Source: Prevotellaceae bacterium
Lineage (GTDB): Bacteria > Bacteroidota > Bacteroidia > Bacteroidales > Paludibacteraceae
Length of the DNA stretch: 17,310 nt
NCBI GenBank assembly: GCA_031255055.1
Contig: JAIRTG010000149.1
Span: 1-17,310, forward strand
Direction of reading: 5' to 3'
Position numbers and translations under genes: made by a program. Shown in pieces: positions 6,794 to 14,705 of the stretch (positions are counted from its first letter, which is position 1; every line of letters starts with the position of its first letter). The notes beneath the pieces were generated by a model. It was not told the origin of the DNA and made no database searches. It worked only from the letters and a program-made list of their open reading frames with translations.

Positions 6794-8308
6794 TTATTGC
6801 AGTGTGTTTATGGCTTGTTGAATCCGCCTGACCGTTTCTTCTTTTCCCAAAACTTCTATAATGTCGAATATATGGGGTCCTTTCAATTCGCCGACAATCG
6901 AAAGACGAAAAACATTCATCACAGCACCCATTCCATATTTGTTTTCTTCTATCCATCTTTTTACGGCAGACTCTGTATGTTCCGCAGTGAATTTCTCAAC
7001 ATTCGTGAGAATCGCAATAAGCTGATTCATTTGTTGAGGAGATTCGGCTTTCCATCGTTTTTTTACGGCTTTTTCGTCATAACTCCCGGACGCCTCAAAA
7101 AAGAAATAGGACTGTTCCCAAAATTCGGTTACAAAGTTCACACGTTCTTTTATCAAGGATATTATCTTGATTATTTTCTCCGTATCTTCAATAATGTCTT
7201 TTTCAACAACCAAATACTGTTGGTAAATTTCGGCTAATTCTTCATTCGATCTTAATTGCAGATATTTGTGATTGAACCATTTTGCTTTTTCATAATCAAA
7301 CTTGGCCCCGCTTTTACTCACTCTTTCCAGCGAAAACAGCGAGACCAATTCTTGTATGCTAAAGAGTTCCTGCTCTGTGCCGGAATTCCATCCGAGTAGA
7401 GCCAGAAAGTTGACAACAGCTTCGGGAAAGTAGCCTGCTTCGCGGTATCCTGAAAAAATTTCTCCGCTTTTCGGGTCTTTCCAGTCCAAAGGAAACACAG
7501 GAAACCCTAAACGGTCGCCGTCGCGTTTACTCAATTTACCGTTTCCATCGGGTTTCAGCAGTAAAGAAAGATGCGCAAATGCGGGCATTTCATTTTCCCA
7601 ACCCAAATAACGGTATAGAAGCAGATGAAGCGGAGCCGATGGAAGCCATTCTTCGCCGCGAATGACATGGGATATTTTCATTAGATAGTCATCTACCACA
7701 TTTGCCAAATGGTATGTCGGCAGATTATCCGACGATTTAAACAAAACCTTATCGTCCAAAACGGAAGAATTGATAATGACTTCGCCCCGAACCAAGTCAT
7801 TTATTTTGATTTCTTGATCGGGTTCGATTTTGATTCGGACAACATATTGCTCGCCTCGCTCTATACGTTTACTCACGTCGTGTTTTGACATTGTCAGTGA
7901 GTTGTGCATTAATTCCCGTGTAGAAGCATCATATTGAAAATTAGGAATCTCATTTCGTTTCTGTTCCAGTTCGGAGGGGGTATCGAAAGCGATATAGGCC
8001 AAGCCGTTATTGAGCAATTGGTCGACATATCGCCGATAAATCGCTTTGCGTTCGCTTTGGCGGTAGGGTGCATGGTCGCCGCCATACCCGACGCCTTCGT
8101 CTATTTTTATGCCAAGCCATTCAAGCGATTCGATGATATAGTCTTCGGCGCCCGGCACAAAACGTGCCGAGTCTGTATCTTCGATGCGGAGCAACATTTC
8201 TCCGTCGTGTTTTTTTGCAAATAAATAGTTGTATAAGGCTGTTCTGACACCGCCGATATGAAGCGGACCGGTGGGACTTGGTGCAAATCGCACTCTTATT
8301 TTTTTCAT
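6794..8308 (-). CDS. gltX: Glutamyl-tRNA synthetase
   Basis: GltX charges tRNA-Glu with glutamate in the cytoplasm. The 504-residue product has both class I signatures: HIGG at residues 17-20, in the context [12 protein letters not shown], and KLSKR at residues 258-262, the KMSKS-type loop. Length and the [21 protein letters not shown] segment after the loop match Bacteroidota GluRS. The C-terminal anticodon-binding region is intact. The gene follows tsf by 274 bp on the same strand but is separated from it by a terminator, and it has its own -7 box. Whether it also misacylates tRNA-Gln cannot be told here. Confidence 0.96.
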   Translation of the reverse strand: MKKIRVRFAPSPTGPLHIGGVRTALYNYLFAKKHDGEMLLRIEDTDSARFVPGAEDYIIESLEWLGIKIDEGVGYGGDHAPYRQSERKAIYRRYVDQLLNNGLAYIAFDTPSELEQKRNEIPNFQYDASTRELMHNSLTMSKHDVSKRIERGEQYVVRIKIEPDQEIKINDLVRGEVIINSSVLDDKVLFKSSDNLPTYHLANVVDDYLMKISHVIRGEEWLPSAPLHLLLYRYLGWENEMPAFAHLSLLLKPDGNGKLSKRDGDRLGFPVFPLDWKDPKSGEIFSGYREAGYFPEAVVNFLALLGWNSGTEQELFSIQELVSLFSLERVSKSGAKFDYEKAKWFNHKYLQLRSNEELAEIYQQYLVVEKDIIEDTEKIIKIISLIKERVNFVTEFWEQSYFFFEASGSYDEKAVKKRWKAESPQQMNQLIAILTNVEKFTAEHTESAVKRWIEENKYGMGAVMNVFRLSIVGELKGPHIFDIIEVLGKEETVRRIQQAINTLQ

Positions 8309-8424
8309 CTGTTTATTGTTGTTTTTGTTGCAGGGAACCTTTGATGATTAAGTTGCTTTGTGTGACTGATGGTTAATCATGCCGGTTTTATGTTGTGTTT
8401 CAGTAAATAATTTAATCGCAGGTG

Positions 8425-8432
8425 CAAAAGTA
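8425..8432 (-). promoter_or_regulatory. Candidate -7 box and 5' leader of gltX
   Basis: On the minus strand the octamer is TACTTTTG, fitting TAnnTTTG, about 117 bp upstream of the gltX ATG. No TTTG stands at 19-bp spacing. The leader contains a stem ATGATTA/TAATCAT (8344-8350 with 8374-8380). No T-box-like or other known leader was recognised. The rest of the 8309-8526 spacer shows nothing else. Confidence 0.4.
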
Positions 8433-8526
8433 ATAATTTTATATGTAAATGGCCTGTTTGTGTATTATTAAGATTTTCATCATCAATGGGGTTAGCCATG
8501 CCTGTTGTGATGCGGATAAAATAAAA

Positions 8527-8556
8527 TGAGGATGAAATTTTTTGTTCCCATCCTCA
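8527..8556 (-). terminator. Terminator after tsf
   Basis: On the minus strand TGAGGATG and CATCCTCA form a perfect 8-bp stem around a 14-nt loop, followed by ATTTTATTTTAT. It lies about 27 bp past the tsf stop codon and ends the rplM-rpsI-rpsB-tsf transcript. Confidence 0.75.
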
Positions 8557-8582
8557 AATTTTGTGATAAAGATTATTATCCT

Positions 8583-9404
8583 TTAGTCTAAATTCAGAGT
8601 TACACGTTTGAAATCGGCAACTGATGCGTTATTTGCTTTTAAATAATCTTTTACGGCTATTTTTCCATCTTTGATAAAATCTTGTTCAAGCAGTGTTGAT
8701 TCTTGGAAAAATTTATTCAAGCGTCCCTGAGCAATTTTGTCGAGCATATTTTCCGGTTTTCCTTCTTGGCGGGCTTTGTCGCGTCCGATTTCCAATTCGG
8801 TTTCGATAATTTTTGTCGGAACAGCATCTCTGTCCAGCGCAACCGGATTCATAGCGGCAGCCTGCATCGCGATGTCGCGGGTAACCTGATAGTCGATATC
8901 GCTTTCGTTGAATGCTACGATTGTGGCTAATTTATTTCCCGGATGGATATACGAGATTGTAGAAGCGCCTTGCACAAACTCGTAATAGTCTAATTCCATT
9001 TTTTCGCCTGTGACACCGCTACGTTCAATAACCAGATCTGAGATGGTGCGTCCTTCAATTGTCAGGTTTTTAATTTCGTCTAAAGAGCTTGCTTTTGCAG
9101 CCATAGCTGTGTCAAGAATAGATTGTGTCAACGCCACAAAATCAGCATTTTTAGCGACGAAGTCGGTTTCACATTTCAACGCGATGATTGCGGCAAAGCC
9201 GTCTTTTGCATTTGCAAGTACACAACCTTCCGAAGCGTCTCTATCGCTACGTTTTGCTGCTACTGCTTGCCCTTTTTTACGTATAATTTCTATTGCCTTG
9301 TCAAAATCACTTTCGGCTTCGATCAATGCGTTTTTGCAATCCATCATTCCTGCACCTGTCATTTTGCGTAGTTTTTGGATGTCTGCCATTGTTACATTTA
9401 CCAT
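8583..9404 (-). CDS. tsf: Translation elongation factor Ts
   Basis: EF-Ts recycles EF-Tu by exchanging GDP for GTP. The 273-residue protein has the N-terminal UBA-like segment with the conserved KLRKMTGAGMMDCKNAL (residues 11-27) and the invariant TDFVAKN motif (residues 80-86) of the core domain that contacts EF-Tu. Length is normal for Bacteroidota. The ATG at 9404 (MVNVTMADIQ) is chosen because relatives carry a few residues before MADI; the internal ATG is the alternative. It follows rpsB by 140 bp, a spacer that contains a possible attenuator. Confidence 0.96.
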   Translation of the reverse strand: MVNVTMADIQKLRKMTGAGMMDCKNALIEAESDFDKAIEIIRKKGQAVAAKRSDRDASEGCVLANAKDGFAAIIALKCETDFVAKNADFVALTQSILDTAMAAKASSLDEIKNLTIEGRTISDLVIERSGVTGEKMELDYYEFVQGASTISYIHPGNKLATIVAFNESDIDYQVTRDIAMQAAAMNPVALDRDAVPTKIIETELEIGRDKARQEGKPENMLDKIAQGRLNKFFQESTLLEQDFIKDGKIAVKDYLKANNASVADFKRVTLNLD

Positions 9405-9466
9405 AACTTTTGTACTGTTTTTATTTGTTTCTAAAAAAATTGCTTGTATTCCTTGAAGTAATTTAT

Positions 9467-9527
9467 ATAAAAAACGAGTTACCGTTACCAGACGACAAAA
9501 GTCTTATCCCATAACTTGTAACTCGTT
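9467..9527 (-). terminator. Hairpin with T tract between rpsB and tsf (possible attenuator)
   Basis: In the sense of the operon (minus strand), AACGAGTTAC (9527-9518) pairs perfectly with GTAACTCGTT (9482-9473), giving a 10-bp stem with a 35-nt loop. The stem runs straight into a T tract on the minus strand (9474-9469). This has the form of an intrinsic terminator lying between two co-transcribed genes, so partial termination could set a lower tsf level than rpsB. No promoter for tsf was seen downstream of it. Confidence 0.6.
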
Positions 9528-9544
9528 ATATTTATATGAAGAAC

Positions 9545-10390
9545 TTATAATTGTTTGTCGTCTTTTCCGATGAATTTATTCGCTACATGCGTTTTCGATT
9601 CTTCATCGTCTTCTTTTTTTGGTTTATTTTTTTTGTGTACGCGCGATTTTCTTTCTTTCACCACAACAGGAGCTTCCGATGCTTCTATTTCTTCTTTTTC
9701 CGTTTTTCTTTCGTCCAATCCTTCTTGAATAGCGTCGCAAATAGCATTAAGAATGACTTCTATTGATTTTGTTGCGTCGTCGTTTGCCGGAATCACAAAG
9801 TCTATATCATTGGGATCTGAATTTGTATCGACGATACCAAAAACGGGAATACCCAAACGGACAGCTTCTTTTACGGCAATATTTTCTTTCATTACATCAA
9901 CAACGAAAAGTGCAGCGGGTAGTCTGATAAGGTCGGCGATGCTTCCCAAGTTTTTTTCAAGTTTTTCGCGCTGCCGTGCAATTTGTAGCCTTTCCCTTTT
10001 GGATACATTTTGAAACGTTCCATCGGCGGTCATTTTGTCGATGGTTGACATTTTCTTCACAGCTTTGCGTATAGTGGGGAAGTTTGTCAACATTCCTCCC
10101 GGCCAGCGCTCTGTGATATAGGGCATTCCAATTGCAATGGCTCTTTCGGTAACGATGTCTTTAGCTTGTTTTTTTGTTGCCACGAAAAGGATTCTACGCC
10201 CCTGACGCGCAATTTTTCTTAATGCTTCGGCGGCTTCATCAACTTTCACGACGGTTTTGTGCAAATCAATAATGTGAATGCCATTGCGTTCCATGAAAAT
10301 GTAAGGAGCCATTGCCGGATTCCACTTGCGTTTGAGGTGTCCAAAGTGACTGCCTGCGTTTAATAATTCTTCAAAATTTGTTCTTGACAT
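9545..10390 (-). CDS. rpsB: 30S ribosomal protein S2
   Basis: S2 binds 16S rRNA at the head-body junction of the small subunit. The 281-residue protein carries the typical start LLNAGSHFGHLKRKWNPAMAPYI, the GTFQN and RWPGGMLTNFPTI segments, and the VDTNSDPNDIDFVIPANDDA motif near residues 187-206. It is longer than the 241-residue E. coli protein because of a charged C-terminal tail from about residue 225, rich in Lys and Glu, of a kind seen in Bacteroidota S2. It lies in the conserved order rplM-rpsI-rpsB-tsf. Confidence 0.96.
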   Translation of the reverse strand: MSRTNFEELLNAGSHFGHLKRKWNPAMAPYIFMERNGIHIIDLHKTVVKVDEAAEALRKIARQGRRILFVATKKQAKDIVTERAIAIGMPYITERWPGGMLTNFPTIRKAVKKMSTIDKMTADGTFQNVSKRERLQIARQREKLEKNLGSIADLIRLPAALFVVDVMKENIAVKEAVRLGIPVFGIVDTNSDPNDIDFVIPANDDATKSIEVILNAICDAIQEGLDERKTEKEEIEASEAPVVVKERKSRVHKKNKPKKEDDEESKTHVANKFIGKDDKQL

Positions 10391-10501
10391 GTTGTTTTAA
10401 AAATAGTTTACATTCTGTTAAATTCAATCCTCAAGTAGCTTGAAAAGGTCTTGAGAATTTAGATACTAAACTCAATATATTTTAATTTACGGTTTTGATA
10501 A

Positions 10502-10537
10502 TTTGCCGTTTACTGTTTTTGATAATCAAACAGCAAA
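10502..10537 (-). other. Stem-loop in the rpsI-rpsB spacer
   Basis: The 168-bp spacer (10391-10558) is AT-rich. On the minus strand TTTGC (10537-10533) can pair with GCAAA (10506-10502), and the enclosed CTGTTT pairs with AAACAG. A second possible stem is CTCAAG/CTTGAG near 10431-10456. There is no TAnnTTTG box, so rpsB is probably read from the rplM promoter. A role as S2 leader or processing site is only a guess. Confidence 0.35.
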
Positions 10538-10558
10538 TAAAAAAAACTACAAATAAAA

Positions 10559-10945
10559 TTAACGTTTTGAGAATTGGAATCTTTTACGTGCTTTGGGACG
10601 TCCCGGCTTTTTACGTTCTACTTCGCGTGGGTCACGGGTCATAAAACCTTCTTCTTTGAGCGCCGGTTTGTCTTCCGGATTAATTTTTACCAATGCACGC
10701 GCAATCGCCAAACGCAAGGCTTCGGCTTGTCCTTTGAAACCGCCACCGTCTAAGTTGACCTTAATGTCATATTTTTCGGTAACGCCTAATTTGTTCAATG
10801 GTTGTTTGACGACGTATTGCAAAGTGGGAGATGGGAAATATACAACTAAATCGCGTTTATTGATAGTAATTTGTCCGTTTCCTTCTGTTACGAAAATGCG
10901 GGCTACTGCCGCTTTTCTTCTTCCTAAGGCATTTACTACTTCCAT
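10559..10945 (-). CDS. rpsI: 30S ribosomal protein S9
   Basis: S9 sits in the head of the small subunit with its C-terminal tail reaching the P site. The 128-residue protein begins with the conserved NALGRRKAAVARIFV and ends with the invariant basic tail KKPGRPKARKRFQFSKR, whose last residues contact P-site tRNA. Its start lies 5 bp beyond the rplM stop codon, so the two are translated from one message, as in most bacteria. Confidence 0.97.
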   Translation of the reverse strand: MEVVNALGRRKAAVARIFVTEGNGQITINKRDLVVYFPSPTLQYVVKQPLNKLGVTEKYDIKVNLDGGGFKGQAEALRLAIARALVKINPEDKPALKEEGFMTRDPREVERKKPGRPKARKRFQFSKR

Positions 10946-10950
10946 ATTTG

Positions 10951-11406
10951 TTATTTAAGTGAATTTAAATCGATTTGTTTCGGCTGTTGAGCCTGCATGT
11001 TGTATTCGGCTCCCGGAAAAACGTATAAATTATTTAATAATTGAGCTCCTAAGCGATTTTTCGGCAACATGCCTTTTAATACTTTTCTGATAAGTTTTTC
11101 AGGACTTTTTTCCATCAAAACTTTAGGAGTCATTTCGCGCTGACCTCCCGGATAACCTGTGTGTCTCAAATATATACGGTCCGTCCATTTGTTGCCGGTC
11201 AGTTTCACTTTTTCGGCGTTGATGATAATAACATTATCACCGCAATCTACGTGTGGAGTGTAGTTTGGTTTGTATTTCCCGCGTAAAAGTTTTGCAACTT
11301 TGGTTGCCATACGACCAAGTACCAAATCGGTAGCATCCACCAATACCCATTTTTTCTGCACAGTAGCTTTGTTGGCAGAAATTGTTTTATAACTTAAAGT
11401 GTTCAC
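10951..11406 (-). CDS. rplM: 50S ribosomal protein L13
   Basis: L13 is an early assembly protein of the large subunit. The 151-residue product shows the conserved WVLVDATDLVLGRMATKVAKLLRGK, the GDNVIIINAEKVKLTGNKW segment and the MLPKNRLG motif near residues 113-120. It is the first gene of the rplM-rpsI-rpsB-tsf operon. A near-consensus promoter and a structured leader of about 135 nt precede it; in E. coli L13 represses its own message through the leader, so autoregulation here is plausible. Confidence 0.97.
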   Translation of the reverse strand: MNTLSYKTISANKATVQKKWVLVDATDLVLGRMATKVAKLLRGKYKPNYTPHVDCGDNVIIINAEKVKLTGNKWTDRIYLRHTGYPGGQREMTPKVLMEKSPEKLIRKVLKGMLPKNRLGAQLLNNLYVFPGAEYNMQAQQPKQIDLNSLK

Positions 11407-11450
11407 TTTATTGTTTATTTTATTATGAAATTAATACTTCTTGTTTTTTG

Positions 11451-11508
11451 AGAGTGCAAATCAAGTTTTGAATGAGGCTAATCGGCACAAAACAGGATAG
11501 TTAACTCT
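11451..11508 (-). ncRNA. Structured 5' leader of rplM (candidate L13 autoregulatory element)
   Basis: In the minus-strand transcript an outer helix AGAGT (11508-11504) with ACTCT (11455-11451) encloses an inner perfect helix GTTTTG (11493-11488) with CAAAAC (11470-11465). The hairpin loop between the inner strands is 17 nt and GC-richer than its surroundings. The element lies between the promoter and the rplM start, as ribosomal leaders do. I recall that an L13 leader class has been proposed in Bacteroidia, but a covariance-model search is needed to say whether this is that class. Confidence 0.5.
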
Positions 11509-11547
11509 TGAAAAACAACTTTATTATGGGGGATAATAAACGGACTG

Positions 11548-11578
11548 CAAAGATATAGCATTTGTTGAAATAATCAAA
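11548..11578 (-). promoter_or_regulatory. Promoter of the rplM operon
   Basis: On the minus strand TTTG (11578-11575) and TATCTTTG (11555-11548) are separated by exactly 19 bp, matching the Bacteroidota primary sigma consensus TTTG-N19-TAnnTTTG. The transcript would start near 11541 and leave a leader of about 135 nt before the rplM ATG. This is the best promoter in the window. Confidence 0.8.
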
Positions 11579-11714
11579 TAGCTGAAAGTAAAAAATATAC
11601 GATTTCCGGCACAAATTATTTCTTTCATGCTCGGCGGATAAAAAAGAAAGAGGGATATAAAAAACGACGTTCAAAAGATTTTAGGCTTGTTTGGTTTCCG
11701 GTCAATTTAAAACG

Positions 11715-13028
11715 TTATTCCAAGTATTTGAGCAATTGTCCGCTGATTTGCATCAGCGTTATTTCACAGAGTTTTGTATCAAATTCGGCCTGCACCAATC
11801 GTTCTTCTGCGTTCAGCAAATTCGTTTGCGCTTCGCGAAGTTCAAAACCCGATAATTCGCCCAAAAGATAACGTTCCATCGCAATTTCATAATAATTTTT
11901 AGCGGTTTGGAGGTTCCCCCTTTCCAAGTCGACCAGTTTCATATTGTTTTGAAATGCCATCCAAGCATTCGAGATGTCGGAATACAAACTTAATTCCAAT
12001 TGTTTATAGTTGAGTTCATTATTTTGCATTTCGATTTTGGCATTCTGCTGCTGTCTTTTTCTGTTCATTCCGTCAAATATGTTGAAACCCAGCGTCAATC
12101 CATAGTTCAATCCCAGATTATCTTGCCGTTGATAAGTGCCTGTTTCGTACCGGTTTTGCGAGTAGCCGTAGCCTGCATTGAAGCGCAGATACGGATAATT
12201 CCGGCTTTGTATGTTTTTCAAATCAAGGCGGCTGATTTCGTTTTCTTTTTTTGCGATATGCAGAAATACATTGTTTTCGAGTGTTTTTTGCCAAAGCTCT
12301 TCTTTATACAAAAAGATGTCGTAGTTGATAATTGTGTCGGCAAATTCAATCGGAAGCTCAATATCTTTAATGGCAAGCAGTTCTTTCAAAGTGTATCGGA
12401 TAGAGTTCAGGGTTTCATGTTGTTTCATCAAATTTGATTTATCGGCGTTCAGGTAAACTTCGGCCTGCTGTACCTCCAGCAATGATAAATTCCCGATTTC
12501 GTAGCGGGTTTTCGCAATCCGATAACGCTCTTTGGATAATTCAATCGCAAATCGCAGACTTTTTTCCCGAATAGATTGGCGGATATAATTGTAATATTCC
12601 GATGAAAAATTTGAAATGAAATTTTCGACGCTCACACGTGTATTCAGTTCTCCGATTTGTTGCAGCTCTTTTAGCTTATGATAATTTGTCAAAACGCTGA
12701 AGCCGTTGAAAACTGTCCAATTCACGTCGATACCCGCATTGAAGCCATAGTTATGAATATTGTTGTTTGATATTTTGTCGCCCGAAAACGGAAATTGTTC
12801 TGTGTTGTTCAACGTGCCCGAATAGCCTGCGGACAAATCGACTGTGGGCAAAAATCCCGCATTGCCGATGCTCGCGTTGTTGTCTGAAATCTGTTGACTG
12901 TTTTTTACTATTTTGATGGCATAATTTTGTTCCAGTCCCAACTCAATGCATTGTTTGAGCGTATATTTTTCTTGTGAAAGAATCAGTGTGGGAATAAAGA
13001 ATAAAAAAACGAAGATTTTATTTTTCAT
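11715..13028 (-). CDS. TolC-family outer membrane efflux protein
   Basis: The 437-residue protein is an outer membrane factor: a trimeric beta-barrel and alpha-tunnel that serves as the exit duct of tripartite pumps or type I secretion. It has an N-terminal signal peptide (MKNKIFVFLFFIPTLILS, cleavage before QEKYT). After it comes the OEP pattern YTLKQCIELGLEQNYAI, then two repeats of barrel plus long helices, for example near residues 165-215 and 335-425 (YEIGNLSLLEVQQAEVYL and YLLGELSGFELREAQTNLL are equivalent helix-turn segments). No periplasmic adaptor or inner membrane pump gene lies next to it, so its partner must be encoded elsewhere. No clear promoter box was seen upstream. Confidence 0.92.
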   Translation of the reverse strand: MKNKIFVFLFFIPTLILSQEKYTLKQCIELGLEQNYAIKIVKNSQQISDNNASIGNAGFLPTVDLSAGYSGTLNNTEQFPFSGDKISNNNIHNYGFNAGIDVNWTVFNGFSVLTNYHKLKELQQIGELNTRVSVENFISNFSSEYYNYIRQSIREKSLRFAIELSKERYRIAKTRYEIGNLSLLEVQQAEVYLNADKSNLMKQHETLNSIRYTLKELLAIKDIELPIEFADTIINYDIFLYKEELWQKTLENNVFLHIAKKENEISRLDLKNIQSRNYPYLRFNAGYGYSQNRYETGTYQRQDNLGLNYGLTLGFNIFDGMNRKRQQQNAKIEMQNNELNYKQLELSLYSDISNAWMAFQNNMKLVDLERGNLQTAKNYYEIAMERYLLGELSGFELREAQTNLLNAEERLVQAEFDTKLCEITLMQISGQLLKYLE

Positions 13029-13310
13029 CTGTTTATGCTTGAAGTTATGGGGGTAAGTAAGTGAAATATTGTGATAATTATCGTTGTTTTAATGATGTTG
13101 TGGATTTTACATTCGAGAAAAAGCCTCTTGTGTGGTTGAATAAATTCGTTTCTCCGGTAAAATTAATAAAGTAAATTGTTAGGGAAGAAAATCTATTTTC
13201 GTTTGGAGTATAAAAAATGTGATAATTTGTGGAATATAAAGAAAAGTCTGTGTGCGAAGCCATTCGGTTGTCAATAAACTTGAACGGTCGTTTTTTGAAT
13301 TTTGTGCTTC

Positions 13311-13353
13311 AGACGGATAAAAAACAAAAGCTGCCGAAAAATTTTCAGACAGC
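13311..13353 (-). terminator. Terminator after the OmpH/Skp-like gene; spacer 13029-13382
   Basis: On the minus strand GCTGTC (13353-13348) pairs with GGCAGC (13335-13330), with additional AAAA/TTTT pairing inside, and a T-rich tract TTTTGTTTTTT follows. It lies about 30 bp past the stop codon at 13383. The rest of the 354-bp spacer up to the TolC start is AT-rich; I see no gene and no good TAnnTTTG box on the minus strand, so the tolC-like gene's promoter is unassigned. Confidence 0.65.
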
Positions 13354-13382
13354 CCCTGTACTTTTACCAAATGAAAAAGAAA

Positions 13383-13988
13383 TTATTTTTTCGACATACG
13401 CTGATTCAATAAATTAGTCACTTCGAGTGTGATGTTATATCGGTCATCTCCTTGTAGAATCGTACCTCCGGCGGTTGTTCCCAAAATAAGATCGAATCTT
13501 TTGTCTTTATTGTATTCGGCTAAAAAATTATTAATACTGTCGAAGATCGCCATATTCATTTTTTGTTGTTCCTGTATCAGTTCCTGTGAAAGTTTTGCAT
13601 CCAATTCCTGCAATTGTTGTTGTTCTTTCATGATTTTGGTTTGCTCTTGTTCGGATCTTTCACGGCTCAAAAATGCGTTATTTTCCAGCTTGCGTTGGAA
13701 TTCGTTCATTTTGTCTTGCAATTGGCGTGCACCTGTATTGATTTTTAAACGGGCGTCTTCTTCTTTTTTTATCAATGCCTCATTCGCATCTTTTGCAAAT
13801 TGGTAATTTATCAGCAAAGAATCAACGTTGATATACGCAACCGGCAATTTTTCGGACTCGATATTTTTTGTTGAACCGCTCTCGGTTTTGTTGTCGGTCT
13901 CTTTTGATTTTCCGCCCAAAACCAACACGAATAAAACGATAACTGCGATTGCTAAAATAGCATTGAAGATAAGTGAAAGGTTTTTCAT
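13383..13988 (-). CDS. OmpH/Skp-like coiled-coil protein, membrane-anchored
   Basis: The 201-residue protein belongs to the OmpH/Skp family of periplasmic chaperones for outer membrane proteins. A single hydrophobic segment (residues 5-25) is followed by a polar low-complexity linker (28-46). Then comes the family's first strand PVAYINVDSLLINYQFAKDA and a long, charged coiled coil (about 65-150, rich in Gln, Lys and Glu). A second strand follows near FDLILGTTAGGTILQGDDRYNITLEVTNLLN. There is no Cys after the hydrophobic segment and no clear cleavage site, so it is probably membrane-tethered rather than soluble. It begins 11 bp after the small gene upstream, so the two form an operon. A chaperone role is inferred from the family. 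Confidence 0.8.
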   Translation of the reverse strand: MKNLSLIFNAILAIAVIVLFVLVLGGKSKETDNKTESGSTKNIESEKLPVAYINVDSLLINYQFAKDANEALIKKEEDARLKINTGARQLQDKMNEFQRKLENNAFLSRERSEQEQTKIMKEQQQLQELDAKLSQELIQEQQKMNMAIFDSINNFLAEYNKDKRFDLILGTTAGGTILQGDDRYNITLEVTNLLNQRMSKK

Positions 13989-13999
13989 ACAATTTGGAA

Positions 14000-14233
14000 T
14001 TAATAATTTTCAATAATTTCGTTTACAATATCTTTTTTATCTAATCTTTTATTTTCTTTTTGTGCTTCTCTGTCTTGCGACATTGCGCAGGATATACCCC
14101 TATCTCTCATCGCCTTATTGTCGCCGATATGGATGGATGGAAATTTTCCGTTTTGCGTAAAAAAGACACGGAAGCCCATCAATAATACGGCGACGGTCAA
14201 CATTACGGCAGAGATTAATATTGTTTGAAGCAT
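14000..14233 (-). CDS. Small single-pass membrane protein, uncharacterised
   Basis: A 77-residue protein with one N-terminal hydrophobic segment (about residues 4-25) followed by a soluble tail. The segment right after the membrane helix, FPSIHIGDNKAMRDRGISCAMSQD (residues about 31-54), contains a His, a Cys and a conserved-looking NKxMRxRGIxC core; I recall similar short proteins in other Bacteroidota, without known function. The C terminus is charged (KENKRLDKKDIVNEIIENY). It lies directly upstream of the OmpH-like gene in the same operon. The ATG at 14233 puts the hydrophobic helix at the N terminus, which supports the start. Confidence 0.7.
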   Translation of the reverse strand: MLQTILISAVMLTVAVLLMGFRVFFTQNGKFPSIHIGDNKAMRDRGISCAMSQDREAQKENKRLDKKDIVNEIIENY

Positions 14234-14417
14234 AATTTTGCGGGTTCAATTTTTGGGAGTGCGAAGTTAAACTATTTGAGAAAAAAAGATACAAGGCTGA
14301 GTCTTTTTTTTGGATTATTGCTTTAAATCTGTCATATTTTAACAGTCATTTCGATTTGTGTCAATCTTTGAACCCGCCTTGATAACTTTGTGTATTGCAC
14401 CGCAATTAATCGCCGGT
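14234..14417. other. AT-rich spacer upstream of the small-protein operon
   Basis: No gene is seen. On the minus strand TAACTTCG (14269-14262) is one base off the TAnnTTTG box and could drive the small-protein/OmpH operon. On the plus strand TAACTTTG (14383-14390) matches the box exactly but has no TTTG at 19-bp spacing and no gene behind it; it may be the orphaned promoter of a lost gene, or chance. Confidence 0.35.
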
Positions 14418-14705
14418 ACACTCCTCTCCCCAACCTACCGTTTATACACATCTTCCTAACCAAGCATATCCCGTCAGGGACAATATGTTGGTAGAAACGC
14501 ACAGGATTGTTTTTTCGTGCTGTCAGGTACGAAATGTATTCTCGGCAACAGTGCAACCCACATTCCATCCTTCGACGGGGATCGCTACCCGGCTTTGACG
14601 CAAATCACGACGCAAGGCGACGTCCTGTTCGGAGTGAGGCATGGATTGCACCCTTTGCGAAAACCTTTGCGTTCTTTTTTTGGAGAGGGTCGGGGAGAGG
14701 AGTGT
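14418..14705. mobile_element. MITE-like element with 18-bp terminal inverted repeats
   Basis: ACACTCCTCTCCCCAACC (14418-14435) and the reverse complement of 14688-14705 agree at 17 of 18 positions, bounding 288 bp with no credible gene. Inside are two diverged copies of a motif centred on GTCAGGNAC followed by ATGT (14468-14488 and 14517-14537; 15 of 21 positions agree). There is also an imperfect inverted pair TGCAACCCA/TGGATTGCA. GCCGGT occurs just outside the left end (14412-14417) and 5 bp beyond the right end (14711-14716), which could be chance. The right end overlaps the stop codon of the regulator remnant by one base. Size and structure suggest a non-autonomous element; no transposase is nearby. 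Confidence 0.55.

Noticed and set aside
14383..14390. Plus-strand promoter driving a gene into the MITE-like element
   Set aside because: The -7 match is exact but lacks a -33 box at usual spacing, and no credible plus-strand gene follows.
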